From contig CM055820.1 of the NCBI GenBank assembly GCA_029582265.1, forward strand, positions 16,264,485 to 16,328,484: 64,000 nt of DNA, written 5' to 3'. Both the position numbers and the translations under genes were made by a program. This document shows, piece by piece, positions 22,999-34,499 of this stretch (the stretch's first letter is position 1; every line of letters begins with the position of its first letter). Under the pieces are notes generated by a model. It saw nothing but the letters and a program-made list of their open reading frames with translations, ran no database searches and had not been told where the DNA came from. The stretch is from Zoroaster sp. YZ-2022. Taxonomy: Eukaryota; Echinodermata; Asteroidea; Forcipulatida; Zoroasteridae.

Positions 22999-23110
22999 TG
23001 TATTTTAGCGTTAATTATATTACGGGTCGTACCTCTGGACAATGTCCTTGGTAGATGGGTGCGCATTAAGTATGACAATTATGATGTCTACACTTACTGG
23101 TTCAATAATG
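22999..23110. repeat. Unit of a ~240-bp interspersed satellite
   Basis: The stretch TGTATTTTAGCGTTAATTAT, ACGGGTCGTACC, GGACAATGTCCTTGGTAGA, GCATTAAGTATGACAATTAT recurs at 25736-25860, 25977-26100, 27185-27290 and 27410-27470. Confidence 0.8.
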
Positions 23111-23397
23111 TACGAGTCCATAGACTGAACACTGTCGCATGGTTCGGTGTTTGAACAGGCCCGTGCCCTTTGTACGTTCACACAAACAACACGTATAGTG
23201 ACTGTGGTCAAGACTGTATTAGCACAACGTATGCAATGAAGGTATGAAGTCGTGCACCACCACGTCTAAACATGTAGAAAGGATGGTCTAACATCATTAG
23301 GTGTTTACAAAAATACCCCTCTAAATAAGTGCGTTTACCGCTAATTGGACACCGACAGGATGACAACCGAAAGTTTCACATTCAATCTTGCGAATAG
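23111..23397. other. Intronic sequence, nothing recognised
   Basis: No supported feature between the satellite unit and the truncated LINE. Confidence 0.5.
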
Positions 23398-25383
23398 TGC
23401 GACAAATTTGTCATTCACCGATTTTCGAAACTTGTACATTCTGTTAAATCTAAGTATTACACTGAGCAGCTATCCACTGCCAATACTAAAATTGTTTTCA
23501 AAACTTTAAATACTCTGCTCAACCGAAAGGTTTCACCACTTCCATGTACCATTTCATTTAAAAATCTTTGCGAAAAGTTTAGTAATTACTTTGAAGACAA
23601 AATTGTCAAAATCCGGAACACAATTAACTCATCCCAGACAGATTATACCCCACCTCCCCATAATGCAATTGCTCCTGAAATAAGTGAATTTAGAACAATT
23701 AACGAAGCTGAAATTTCGAAAATAATTAAGAAATCTCCTAATAAATCCTGCACGTTGGATCCTCTCCCCACTTGGCTCGTTAAACACAACTTGACCACAC
23801 TCCTGCCCATATTTACTTCTATAGCTAACATGTCATTGTCCACAGGGACCTTCCCCACAGTACTCAAGGATGCGGTGGTTACCCCATTGTTGAAGAAGCC
23901 CACCCTGGATAAGGATATCTTAAAGAATTACAGGCCCGTTTCCAATACTGCTTTTCTTTCTAAATTAATTGAGAAAGCTGCTTTGTTGCAAATATCAGAT
24001 TATATCGGTAGTAATGACTTGTATTGTAAGGTCCAATCTGCTTACAGACCCAATCACAGCACGGAGACAGCCCTGTTGAAAGTTAAGAGTGACATCATCC
24101 AAGCTTTTGACAATCGGCAGGCTGTTTTCGTGGTGTTGTTGGATCTGTCTGCTGCTTTTGACACAATTGATTATGATGTTTTGTTACATAGATTATCACA
24201 TGTATTTGGTTTCAAGAATAACGTTATTGCCTGGTTCAAATCCTACCTTAATAATCGAACATGTAGAGTTAGGATCGCCAATGAATTTTCTGATCCTAAG
24301 GTTCTTCTTCACGGTTTGCCCCAAGGCTCATGTGTCGGACCTCAGATGTTCCTTCTTTATACTCAACCTATGTATGATATCATCACACGCTACCCTGGTA
24401 TCAAAGCCCATTTTTATGCAGATGACACTCAGTTATACATTAATGTTGATCCCCGAATACCCGGTGAATCAGATCGCGCAATTTCCACTTTATCTAAATG
24501 CATTTCGGAAATCAAATCATGGATGTCTAAAAATATGCTACTCCTCAATGATGACAAAACCGAATTTTTTATTGCTGCCAATCCCAACATTTTGCATAAG
24601 TTTTCAGATATCTCTTTTACCATAGGTAAAACTATTATCAAACCATCCAAAACTATAAGGAATCTTGGAGTAGAATTTGATAGTGCAATGAACATGTCCC
24701 ATCATGTATCATCAATTTGTAAGTCTGTTAATTTTCATCTTCGTAATTTATCACGTATCAGAATGTTCATTGATGATACCACATGCCACCATGCAGTCCG
24801 TGCTTTAGTAACTGCTCGACTTGACTACGCTAACTCACTTCTCATAGGTTCATCAGCCAAAGAAATTAAAAGACTTCAGCTAAACTCATATTCAAGACAA
24901 AAAAGTCTGACCATGTATCTCCGCTCCTCCAACAGCTTCATTGGCTACCTGTACAAAAACGTATCGATTTTAAAATTATGACTATTACTTTTAATTGCCT
25001 TTTATAATGCACCATCTTATCTATGCGAGCTTATCTCGCTATACCAACCTAACCGTAGTGGACTTCGCTCTAGTTCTGACCAAAAGATGCTCTGTAAACC
25101 CCGCACTCATCTTTGTTCTGCAAATAAGGGTTTCTTTGCTTCTGCGCCAAATCTGTGGAACAATCTCCCATCAGATATTCGTCATACTAGTGAACTTCAG
25201 ATGTTTAAAAGTAAACTTAAGACTCATTTATTTTAGCTTTGTTGTACATCTTATTTTATTCACTGTTAATTTTAGAATTACATCTCATTTTATTCACTGT
25301 TAATTTCAGAAATTATTAAGTTGATCCATTTTGTAAAGCGCTGTGATACCTTTCAGTCGTGTAAGAGCGCTATATATAAATGC

Positions 25384-25418
<35 letters not shown>
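23398..25418 (+). mobile_element. CR1/L2-like LINE, 5'-truncated
   Basis: The frame opens after a TAG near 23397 and runs to 24981. It encodes the reverse transcriptase: LLDLSAAFDTIDYDVL (motif A), LPQGSCVGP (motif B) and FYADDTQLY (catalytic YADD). The endonuclease is missing, so the copy is 5'-truncated. Near 24880-24985 frameshifts separate the usual C-terminus, readable in another frame as YLCELISLYQP and FFASAPNLWNNLPSDIR to a stop at about 25236. The 3' end is GAGCGCTATATATAAATGCT with an ATT tail (25384-25418). The mirror copy is at 54922-56935. Confidence 0.9.
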
Positions 25419-25419
<1 letters not shown>

Positions 25420-26252
25420 TTAAAACAAAATCTATATAACTACACAAGTTACACCCATTAACTCATATAACTCAACCTGTATAAAATGTTGTGTATTGTT
25501 AGGTTTGAAAAATACCAACTACACTGTTATTTTAAAAAGGTCCTTCATGAAATAAAAACCTAATGTATGTACGGTTAAATGGCCCTTCATAGAAAAAATA
25601 ACAATAAAATATCTACATAAAGTCATATGCATAACTATGATAATAATAACAATTTTGATGTCTGCTCTTGCTACAACCTGACAAATATAACGTTTACTCT
25701 TACTACAACTTGACAATTATAATGTCTACAAATTCCCCTGTATTTTAGCGTTGGTTATATCACGGGTCGTAGGCCTACCGCTGAACAATGTCCTTGGTAG
25801 AGGAGCGAGCATTAAGTATGACAATTATAATGTCTGCACTTACTACAACTTGACAATTATAATGTCTGCACTTACTACAACTTGACAATTATAATGTTTA
25901 CTCTTGCAACAACCTGACAAATAAATATAACGTTTACTCTTACTACAACTTGACAATTATAATGTCTACAATTTCCCCTGTATTTTAGCGTTAGTTATAT
26001 CACGGGTCGTACTGCTGGACAATGTCCTTGGCAGAGGAGCGCGTATTAAGTATGACAATTATAATGTCTGCACTTACAACAACTTGACAATTATAATGTC
26101 TGCAAAAATTCCCGTTTGTGGACTAAAAATGTGGAAAAATGAGTGTGTGAGTGTGGTACAAAAATGTGCAAACTTGTGTTGAGTAGTGTTAGCGCGCTAG
26201 CGCGAGAGGGCGGGTTTTAAGTATGACGTCAGTGACTTCATACTTAATGATG
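25419..26252. repeat. Satellite-like repeats of the AATTATAATGTCT type
   Basis: Short units of about 33 bases built from ACTACAACTTGACAATTATA and ATGTCTGCACTT are interleaved with the ~240-base unit (25736, 25977; period 241). The block continues on the other side of the hAT element at 27110-27470. Confidence 0.8.
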
Positions 26253-27062
26253 CAGAGATGCCACTTTTCCGGTTTAAACCGGAATTCCGGTTTTTTTTTA
26301 AATCTCCCCAAAATCCGTTTTTTTCCGGCCGTCCATTCATAAAAAGACCGGAGGAAAAAAAAGGAAACGGAAATTTGTTATTATTTTTTTTTTCGCGTCT
26401 CGAGAGCTCGACGTACGACAGCAGCGCAGCAGTAATTTCAGTAGCCTTGATTTCGAGGCTTATCCCGCGAACGCCTGCCGACTACGTGTATGTATGTAAC
26501 GAGCGCACGATGAACCTGGTTCGTCTTCGTATGTATGCTGTAGTGGTAAGCGAAGTTATCACACACAGCCTTGAAATCAAGTCTATGATTTCATGCGTCG
26601 GTGGTTTCCGATCGCAGTCTTCATATCAAATACTCCTACATTACTCGCCGGGTACCAACCAAGTCCTTGTCACATGGCCATCTGAGACTAGGCAGGACGA
26701 GTTGTCTAACACATGTACATGTATGCTGAAGCGATACGCATTGAAACTTGGTTTTCGTAAATTCTGTCAAAGCATGGAGGAAGAGTGAGGCCATTCTCTT
26801 CGGGACAATTCAAAGATGGAAAAATTCAAGGTTCTGCAAAGAACGGACAGTTTGAAGACAATTGAGGCGAAGGTTAAAAATAAATGTAACATTTATTCTG
26901 TGTAGTAGTTGACAGGAGAGCCTTCCATAAGGCCTAGAAAGGCTAAATTCATGAGCTGCACCCCGGTCGATACACGTTACGCTTGCGACGTTCGCTCCGC
27001 GGCTATTTGTCACAATGATAATAAATTTCCGTTTTTTTTTAGCCAACGCAGTGGCATCTCTG
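26253..27062. mobile_element. Non-autonomous hAT-like element inserted in the satellite
   Basis: The 810-base element begins CAGAGATGCCAC and ends GTGGCATCTCTG, perfect inverted ends of the hAT CAGNG type. ATGATG flanks both ends, shorter than the usual 8-base duplication. Just inside the left end is TTTCCGGTTTAAACCGGAA, a palindrome. A 176-codon frame (26258-26788) has no recognisable transposase motif and is probably fortuitous. The mirror is at 53248-54087. Confidence 0.7.
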
Positions 27063-27109
27063 ATGATGTGATGGTCAGATTTCTCACCGTTTTACTGACA
27101 ATTTGATGT

Positions 27110-27470
27110 CTGCTTTTGCTATACAACTTGACAATTATAATGTCTGCTCTTACAACTTGACAATTATAATGTCTGCTATTTCCGCTGTATTTTAGTGTTA
27201 TTTATAGCACGGGTCGCACCGCTGGACATTGTCCTTGGTAGAGGAGCGCTCATTAAGTATAGCAATTATAATGTCTGTTCTTGCTACAACCTGACAATAT
27301 TGATGTATGTCCTTACTACAACTTGACAATTATAATGTTTGCTCTTACTACAACCTGACAATTATAATGTTTACTCTTACTACATCTGTAATGTCTGCTA
27401 TTTCCGCTGTATTTTAGTGTTATTTTTATCACGGGTCGTACCGCTGGACAATGTCCTTGGTAAAGGATTA
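27110..27470. repeat. Satellite-like repeats, right part
   Basis: These are the same units as 25419-26252 (CACGGGTCG, CTGGACAATGTCCTTGGTA, GACAATTATAATGT). Confidence 0.75.
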
Positions 27471-28029
27471 AACAAGTCCGTACATACCGATACGTAAGTT
27501 CTTCCTTGTAAAGGATTATCGAAACCGTTATAAAGTGACCGGGACTGGCACCGTGACGCATGTATTCCAATTACATGTGAATACATGTAGATATTCACAA
27601 CAGGATATTTCCGTATGAAAATTGTCGCCAACCAGGAGATTCTCATGGGAGCAGACCAAGAAGGATTGTGACATTATATTTTTGGTGTCTATTTAACTGA
27701 ATAATTTATGTATAAAATGCTGTGCTGACTTTATCTACATGTATATACCCAGCGTGTTTTTAATTATTTATTTAGTTTTGTATTTATTATATGAGTCCCT
27801 TCATCATTTCAGGTATTTCAGTATGTAAAGTACAAAATAAGTGTTCTGCATAAAATGAATGTTTATCTTTATTAACTGTAACTTGTTCATTTCTAACTGG
27901 TCTGATAATATACATATGAGTCCAGAATTAATCCTAACCAGAGAAACAAGCTCGGGACTTACCGTACCGTAAAAATAAGTTTGAGTTATATTTGTATTGT
28001 GTTAATAATTCATCATACCGTCATTCCTT
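27471..28029. other. Intronic sequence, nothing recognised
   Basis: No supported feature. Confidence 0.5.
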
Positions 28030-28380
28030 GTTCCACCCATTTTAGATGCTCTTTACACAAGCTGTTTATTGAAACATGGAAATTAATTGGTCAAGATTCC
28101 AGTCAGAGAATTTGCCCACGCTGTCACCTTGATGTTGAATCAGAAATCAGAAAATTCATTTTTTTATTGTCCACTATACAAGGACTTTAGGAAAATGTAT
28201 GTTTGCTGATATTATCAAAACAAATGATCACTTTGAATTTTAAATGGCAAAGAAAGACAGAATTTCCATATGATTTTAACTCTTAATTGCGCTGCCAAAT
28301 ATATATTTTCTTTGTAAAATCAAAATGAAAGAGTATGCTCTTTGTAAACACTCCTTCGAGTGCGATTATTATTATTATTA
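28030..28380 (+). pseudogene. LINE 3'-terminal fragment
   Basis: The frame reads RCSLHKLFIETWKLIGQD, then RICPRCHLDVESE, with frameshifts, and a second frame continues with a CPLYKDFRK-like piece. The C-x2-C...H...C pattern is the zinc-knuckle tail of several LINE proteins. An ATT tail lies at 28366-28380. The clade is uncertain. The mirror is at 51915-52265. Confidence 0.6.
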
Positions 28381-30349
28381 AACGGGTAAAGAGGTTTGTT
28401 CCAGATAAAATATAATACAATACAATTAATAATATTATTTGAAACTATATCTTACAGCTTTAACTAACAACTTAGGTCACTCTTATGTAACCGAATTATG
28501 AATTATATATTATTAATTAACCGAAACTAATATACCGAAACTGTATATCCGAATTATGCAGGCAAAATGGCTTACAAGACAGAAAAAACATAACATTTAC
28601 CATCAAATTAAAACTTACAAGACCTGTTACACTCATTTGTTCGATTTAAAAAAAAGGGAAAATTTTACAAAAAGACACTGTGTGAAAAATATTGATATAT
28701 CAGCATCAGACATGTACGAAGGCCTACACAACGTTGTTTTTACTTGATTTATAAAACAAGTATTTGTACAATTGCCAAACTGATGGTAAAATTCGACGGT
28801 TGAGAATCATGATCACATCCATTTGTGGGCACTGAAATGTCTGAACAGGAAACCAATAACACTTGTCGGGGGTTGATTTATAACTATTATTGTATTTAAT
28901 TCGGACTAGGTGATAAACATGAATTGGGGTGCTTTTGTTACAATGAGAATCTGTTATAGGGCGCAAAACACGGTGACCCAATCGATGGGAAGGTCTTACA
29001 CTCCATGTATACACTGTATGCGGAATCTAACTTTCCTACAAATGGCAGAAAAACGACTAAACTTTCACATTCAGTTTTCTTGAAACACAATTTTGCACAT
29101 TAAAAACGTTAAGTGTTGACCTCGTTAATCGGTATGCAGTCATAGAGATTGGACTCACAGGTCGAGTAACGAGTCCATGCGTATACCCAGGACCTTTTCT
29201 ATGATGCAATGATGTACTATGAGGGGAAGTCCCTAATTGTTTCAACTTGTCCCACCATGTTGCCCTACTGAGGGGGGGGGGGGGGCTATAGGTCAAACAC
29301 CGGACGTCACGTAACAACAACATGGGCTGTCCAAAATCATCAACAACTCGTCTGACTTGTACAAGGTTTTGAGTATGCTTTATTTGATCTATACAAATGC
29401 TTGCTTGAATTAATTTACTCAGAAACATCAATATAACTATAAATATATATTGTAAAGATAACTTATTCAGTCGAGCCATACTAATAAGCCTGATTTAGTA
29501 TCCTACCATGCATACTAAACGTGTTTTGTAAACTCATTTAAAGTCATTTGATAATGGAATATAGAATGCACTGGGCTTTTTACATAGCCATTCCCAAGCA
29601 ATTGACTCTGTTTAAACGCTTTTGTTTATAACTAAGGGCAATATAAATAATAACAGGGTCTTTCTTTTCTAATTAATACAGGTAGACGGGAAATTACATC
29701 ACTAGGCACTGATTACTTTTCAGATTGGTTTTTGTCAAAAGTACGATAGAAAAATATTTGGCGCCAATAAATTTATTTTTCGGAGTGAAGTGTGCCTTTC
29801 TGGTCTTGAATGAGAACCAGAAACACATCTATTTGGCCTGATCACTAAATAAACACAATATTTATTCAGCAATTACATTTAATACAATACAATCACCATT
29901 CATTTATATCAATAATCTGACTTATAGAGAGGTTACGCTATTGATCATAGCTGAAACTTAGTTGGTGTTAATAAGAATGTCAATCAACCCATGAAAAAAT
30001 GTATGGAAAAGAACCTTATCGCACAACTCGTGTCTCGACTGTCATTAAGTGAGATTACAGAAAACAGGGGAGAACATAATATATCAAGTAACGGTTAATG
30101 ATTATTTTTTTATATCATACTGTACACTCAATAATAATAGTGGCAAAACAAAACAAAAACAAAATCAAAAAAACTCTCGTCAAAATATGTAATGGAATGC
30201 ACACATTCAGAAAATGATGTAAGTATTATATAATGCAAAGTAATCTTCAATACAAATGATTATTATGTAGACCTACGAGTATTATACCAACAAGGATAGT
30301 GTATGGAGCATGGGTGACTCAATACCCGTATGGAACGGTGTCAACATTT
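28381..30349. other. 2-kb intronic stretch without recognised features
   Basis: No element or exon recognised. It contains a G-homopolymer of 13 or more (about 29272-29285), which in the mirror arm (near 50990) is only about 6 long. A 140-codon minus-strand frame (29057-29479) is broken in the mirror arm and is likely chance. Confidence 0.5.
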
Positions 30350-30770
30350 TCAATTTGTACCCTTTTCGTGTAAACCACCTGATAGTTTTTCTTTTCTTCT
30401 TTGGTCTCTATATTCATTGTTCTCTATATTCATTGTTTTCTTGTTTCTGCATATTTTATAAGGATCTATCACTTGAACTTTATTTGGACCGTCTTTGCGG
30501 ACCATGTGGAACATCGTGTCAAAATTAACAATAGATTGATTGCGATAATTCAAGGTACTGCCTCTAACTTTACAATGTGTCAAGTATCCATCCCTACCAC
30601 ATATATCAGGCTTGGCCAACTTGTAAGCATAGTTATTGGGTCCACCAGAAACAAATGCAACGATGTGATTATTTGAATCAATTTCATTGGTCAACTCACC
30701 TAAGAAATCCCCAATTTCTGGTTCCCAGTCTGTCCCGACTAACTTATATTACACTATCCGTGTCATAATA
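30350..30770 (-). pseudogene. Polinton/Maverick-type protein-primed DNA polymerase B, C-terminal fragment
   Basis: On the minus strand the catalytic motif C of family B polymerases, YDTDS, is read at about 30754-30768, followed in frame by sequence like LTNEID and FVSGGPNNYAYK, the style of the Polinton polymerase C-terminus, as far as about 30350. The upstream part is cut off at a TA dinucleotide (30769-30770) by a mariner-like end. This is an old fragment of a virus-like mobile element; no other Polinton genes were found nearby. The mirror copy at 49489-49960 is also broken. Confidence 0.7.
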
Positions 30771-31060
30771 CAGGGTGGTTCAAAAAAAGTTAACCCAAGT
30801 TTAAGGTGATTGTTCACCCACCTCCTACAAATCCAGAGAATTTGTGTTTACCTAGTGTTGATGAGTAGGGATTTTAGAAATAATCCTGGCCCCACGGACT
30901 CCCATATTGATAAGCTTCTCAATCAGCAGTGTATGGTCAACAAGATCAAAAGCTTTGGAGAAGTCCGTCAGGACCACTGTTCCCACGTTGCGACTTTCCT
31001 CAGCTCCCTGAAAAAGATAATGGACCATGTTAATAAGGCAATGTGAAGTTGACATCCCCT
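30771..31060. mobile_element. Mariner-like end next to a LINE RT fragment
   Basis: CAGGGTGGTTCAAAAAAAGT directly after TA at 30769-30770 is a typical mariner terminus; the other end is not found. From 30852 to 31055 the minus strand reads TVVLTDFSKAFDLVDHTLL, motif A of a LINE reverse transcriptase, so two remnants abut. Confidence 0.6.
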
Positions 31061-31426
31061 CTACATTTCCGAATTGACGAATATCAATTTTAATCCAACG
31101 GAACCACCTAAACCATATTTATTTTAAGTCGCTTCTTTGAAACATCCCGACAAAAATTTCCTGGAGATCATGTTATTTATATGATAAACTGCTAAAATGT
31201 GTGTCACACATTTGTTTTATCAGTTACCACCCTTATCCCCAAAGCAAATAAAACAAGTTTAAAACAAACAGAATTGGAGCCGACCTTACTTTTGTTTGTC
31301 CACAGTGATTGCATTTCATGATTTGCAAAGCATTGTACAGGCCAGTTTGTTCCAGACACTGTGGCTGTAAGTCAGCCACATAAGTTCACTTGCACTTGCA
31401 GCCTTTGGAGCTGTTGTTTTTCCAGG

Positions 31427-31867
31427 CATTAAACGTTTCCCCAAATTTCCCCAAAAAACTTTCTGAATTGTCATGTGTTTTATCAGGACAATTTCTTTCC
31501 TGTCATCCTCCCCCATAGCAGTTACATTTATACAACCACCTAAACCATATTTATTTTAAGTCGCTTCTTTGAAACATCCTGACAAACATTTCCTGGAGAT
31601 CATGTTATTTATATTTTGGTTTGTTTTTTTGGTTTGCATATCAGCTGGCTAGCAAGTGAAATTAAGAAAAACAAACCAAAATATAAATAACATGATCTCC
31701 AGGAAATGTTTGTCAGGATGTTTCAAAGAAGCGACTTAAAATAAATATGGTTTAGGTGGTTGTATAAATGTAACTGCTATGGGGGAGGATGACAGGAAAC
31801 AAATTGTCCTGATAAAACACATGACAATTCAGACATTTTTTGGGGGAAATTTGGGGAAACGTTTAAT
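31427..31867. mobile_element. Large foldback (hairpin) element
   Basis: Two arms of about 195 bases are near-perfect reverse complements (ATTAAACGTTTCCCC on the left, GGGGAAACGTTTAAT on the right) around a loop of about 50 bases (GCATATCAGCTGGCTAGC). Half of the arm sequence also occurs alone at 31085-31180. The mirror copy at about 48405-48850 has degraded pairing. Confidence 0.8.
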
Positions 31868-32124
31868 GACATGTCTGAGGAGACGCGCGCGGAGACCAGG
31901 AACCGGAGACTTTTTTTGGCCTAAAACTCAGGCCTACTTGTCTTCTATTTCATATTAATTTTGGTAACTTTCCAGTAGTGTGAAACGGTTTTGATTTAAT
32001 CTGAACAAAAACTGGAAGTGAACCAGGATTTGCCGTCGGAAATACAAGCAAAGGGGAAAATGCGGCCTAGTCCCTTTCTGATGTCTTTTCCTGATAATAA
32101 ATTCCATTCAGTGGTTAATACATT
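31868..32124. other. Intronic sequence, nothing recognised
   Basis: No supported feature. Confidence 0.45.
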
Positions 32125-32498
32125 TTATATAACACCCAAGTAGATCCTTGACATTTAATCGGAGGATTGTAGGTCACGCGGTATTCATTAATCAAACCAT
32201 TACATGGCCTCCGTCATAAACCATGCATTCTGGTTCCATTCACCGTGCATTTTGTTCCATTCACTGTGCATTTTTGTTCCATCCCATTTGATCTATTGCA
32301 CGGTAGACCACATCATGCGTTATATACACAGCAGTACAAAACGCCCTCTTTTGACAAGACACAACCATTCGAGCAAACCGTGCGTCATAAGCCGAAAAAT
32401 AAAGTAGTGGATGCCAGAATACAATCTTGTATATTTTGTTTATTCTTATAGTTTTATCCTCCAATCAAATGACATAGATCTACTTGGATGTTATATAA
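32125..32498. mobile_element. MITE with ~43-bp inverted ends
   Basis: TTATATAACACCCAAGTAGA at the left pairs with TCTACTTGGATGTTATATAA at the right; pairing continues inward to AATCGGAGGAT/ATCCTCCAAT. The interior has threefold TTCCATTCACYGTGCATTTT words. A hairpin-forming stretch (32520-32640, TGAATGTTTT...AAACATTCA) follows. Confidence 0.65.
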
Positions 32499-32684
32499 AA
32501 CAAATAATGAATGTTTTGCATTCGTGCAATGGTGAGAATATTTTCATTCGTTGAAAGATGGAATTCCATTCAACTCGGCTTCGCCTGGTTGAATTGAATG
32601 TTGAATTCTCACCATTGCACTCATAAACATTCATTATTGGTATTCCATCCATTAATCTGCTATGTGTCCTTCTTTATTTGACAG

Positions 32685-32816
32685 GGTGCTCGGAGGGGAA
32701 ATGGGGCACCGGCTGCCAACAGGATTGCCCCCCGTGTGTGAACGGTGGTGTTTGCGACGATGAGTCCGGGGCATGCATTTGCCCGCCTGGTTTCATGGGG
32801 GTAGACTGTGAAATTG
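32685..32816 (+). CDS. Tie: Tie-like receptor, exon encoding EGF-like repeat 1
   Basis: This 132-base exon (44 codons, phase 1 both ends) encodes an eight-cysteine EGF/laminin-type repeat: GCSEGKWGTGC, CVNGGVC, CICPPGFMGVDC. The K-W-G...C and C-I-C-P-P-G-F-M-G words match the first EGF repeat of Tie receptors as I know it. The acceptor is TTTGACAG. The donor is G|GCAAGT, a GC donor, also present in the inverted copy (47441-47447). The preceding intron is 11.0 kb and the following one 1.2 kb. In vertebrate Tie receptors the EGF repeats form a compact block with the Ig domains that binds angiopoietin. Confidence 0.92.
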
Positions 32817-32822
32817 GCAAGT
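32817..32822 (+). promoter_or_regulatory. Non-canonical GC splice donor (GCAAGT)
   Basis: The EGF1 exon ends ...GAAATTG and the intron begins GCAAGT, which matches the U2-type GC-AG donor consensus. No in-frame GT donor keeps the phase-1 junction with EGF2. The same GCAAGT is present in the second copy. Confidence 0.8.
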
Positions 32823-33207
32823 GCAATGATTTGTTAAGTTCTTAAATGTGTGTCACCCACCTGTGTTTTATCGGCATTTTTCCGGAAACAGATACTTTGA
32901 CAAGATATTATTCCACAAAAATGTTGTCAGAAGCTTGGTTTAACAGTAAAAGTATCAAAATGAATTGATGACGGGATTCACCATCAATTTATTTCGGTAC
33001 ATTAGTTTATTTTCAGAAAAAGTGTCATTTTAAAAGCATTTGTACTTTCCTCAAGTAAAAATAGCAATGTTCCGAAGAAAAATAAACTAATGTCCGTTAA
33101 CCCTAACTACCCCAAATCCTGCAATATCCTTCAAGGGGCACTTTTTGGGAAAAATTCAGCACTGTTGGAAACTGGTACTTTCACCTCTTCAAATGGGGCA
33201 AAATTAC

Positions 33208-34028
33208 TACCTGGAAAGAAGTACACAGGCCATAAGTGCTGAATATGAAAGATCAACGAAAATGCATGGTGCATTTTGAAGATAAGGGCATGTTTCCAAA
33301 AGTGCACTGATGGATTTTGGAGGATTCAGGAAGGTTCCTAGCCAGAATACCTAGGGGTTAGGGTTAAAATAGCAACAATACAGGAGATACATCTTTAAAC
33401 AACTAAAGGTTATTCGAATTTAAAGAACTTTCCCTGTCAACAAAAAAATTGTGTATAATATATCTAGACGAACTATCTAACCGAACTACGAACTATCTAA
33501 CCGAACTACGAACTATCTAACCGAACTATCTAACAGTTTATAACCATATCTGCGAGCTTTTGGAAAGTATAACTGTACAAGTAGCGGTTAGTACCGGACA
33601 GCCCCGTTTTCTTAATAATAATATCTCCGGTACCTTTATATAAATATATTTAAAGGAATTGATCACAACGTGAAATTTTCAGGAATTACAAACAAAAAAT
33701 AGTTTAAAGCCAATATGTTTTGAGCAACAAAATAAAAGCATAGGAAATACGCTTAGAAAACATTTTCACGAAGCATTATAAAACAGACCACCAACCAACT
33801 TTGAATGGTATTAAACCAAAGAAACTTGGCAGGAAAAATGTCTGGTAAACACGTATCTTCTGCTAAGTAGCAACTGGCAACTGGATATGTATTTGTTGTT
33901 CACCAACCAAACACATTCGATCTACCGGAATTTCCTTTGGGAATAAAATATCTATTATTCGAATATCATCTTTCAAATGAAATTAAGAAAGGGATTAATT
34001 TTGTTTTGACATCTTCATCTTCGAACAG
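33208..34028. other. Intron 3 remainder; short tandem repeat at 33478-33540
   Basis: Repeats of AACCGAACTACGAACTATCT lie at 33478-33540. Otherwise nothing is recognised. The homology with the right arm ends near 33207, where that arm meets the gap. Confidence 0.6.
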
Positions 34029-34166
34029 GTTGTGGAAGCAACAAGTTTGGACCGAGATGCGAGTCGCAGTGCAAGGCAGATAGCTGCCAGCACATGCACT
34101 TCTCCCTCCCGGACCCCTTCGGTAGCTCGTGTGCCACTGGATGGAGTGGCCTATCATGCGATTTCC
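34029..34166 (+). CDS. Tie: Tie-like receptor, exon encoding EGF-like repeat 2
   Basis: This 138-base exon (46 codons, phase 1 both ends) encodes GCGNKFGPRCESQC, then HFSLPDPFGSSCATGWSG and LSCDF. The L-P-D-P-x-G...C-A-T-G-W core is diagnostic of the second Tie EGF repeat. Vertebrate Tie proteins, in my recollection, have Cys just before LPDP and just after the following Gly; here both are Ser. The acceptor is CGAACAG and the donor C|GTAAGA. There is no copy in the right arm. The expected third EGF repeat, Ig3, fibronectin repeats and kinase were not found in the remaining sequence. Confidence 0.9.
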
Positions 34167-34499
34167 GTAAGAAGACACTTCTAAATTATTCTCAAGTTTG
34201 TTTTCTTTTCATTTATTTATTACAAACAATAACACACCAAAATCATCTTCATCTTTGCTTAGACTGATCTGGTCCAATGGTCCGTAGGGCTGATGGCTCT
34301 GGTCCGTCGCGCTGATGGACTGATCAAGTCCACGCTGATCAGCTAGTCTTAATATTGAAATGAGTTCCACTGTAAGGAAATTCGGCCGATCTTTTTTCGA
34401 TTTTCTTTTTAAAAGATAAACGAAACTTATCGGACGATTAAATGAATTGCTATAGTTTACATTACACTGTGCATAAAAAATAGTTTGCTTTGTGTACGT

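Noticed and set aside
26258..26788. 176-codon frame as a hAT transposase
   Set aside because: No RNase H-like or zinc-finger motif; it starts inside the palindromic element end and reads through simple repeats.
29057..29479. 140-codon frame starting with a hydrophobic stretch, possibly a secreted protein
   Set aside because: No domain, contains a poly-Pro run from a G-homopolymer whose length differs between arms, and the frame is broken in the mirror copy.
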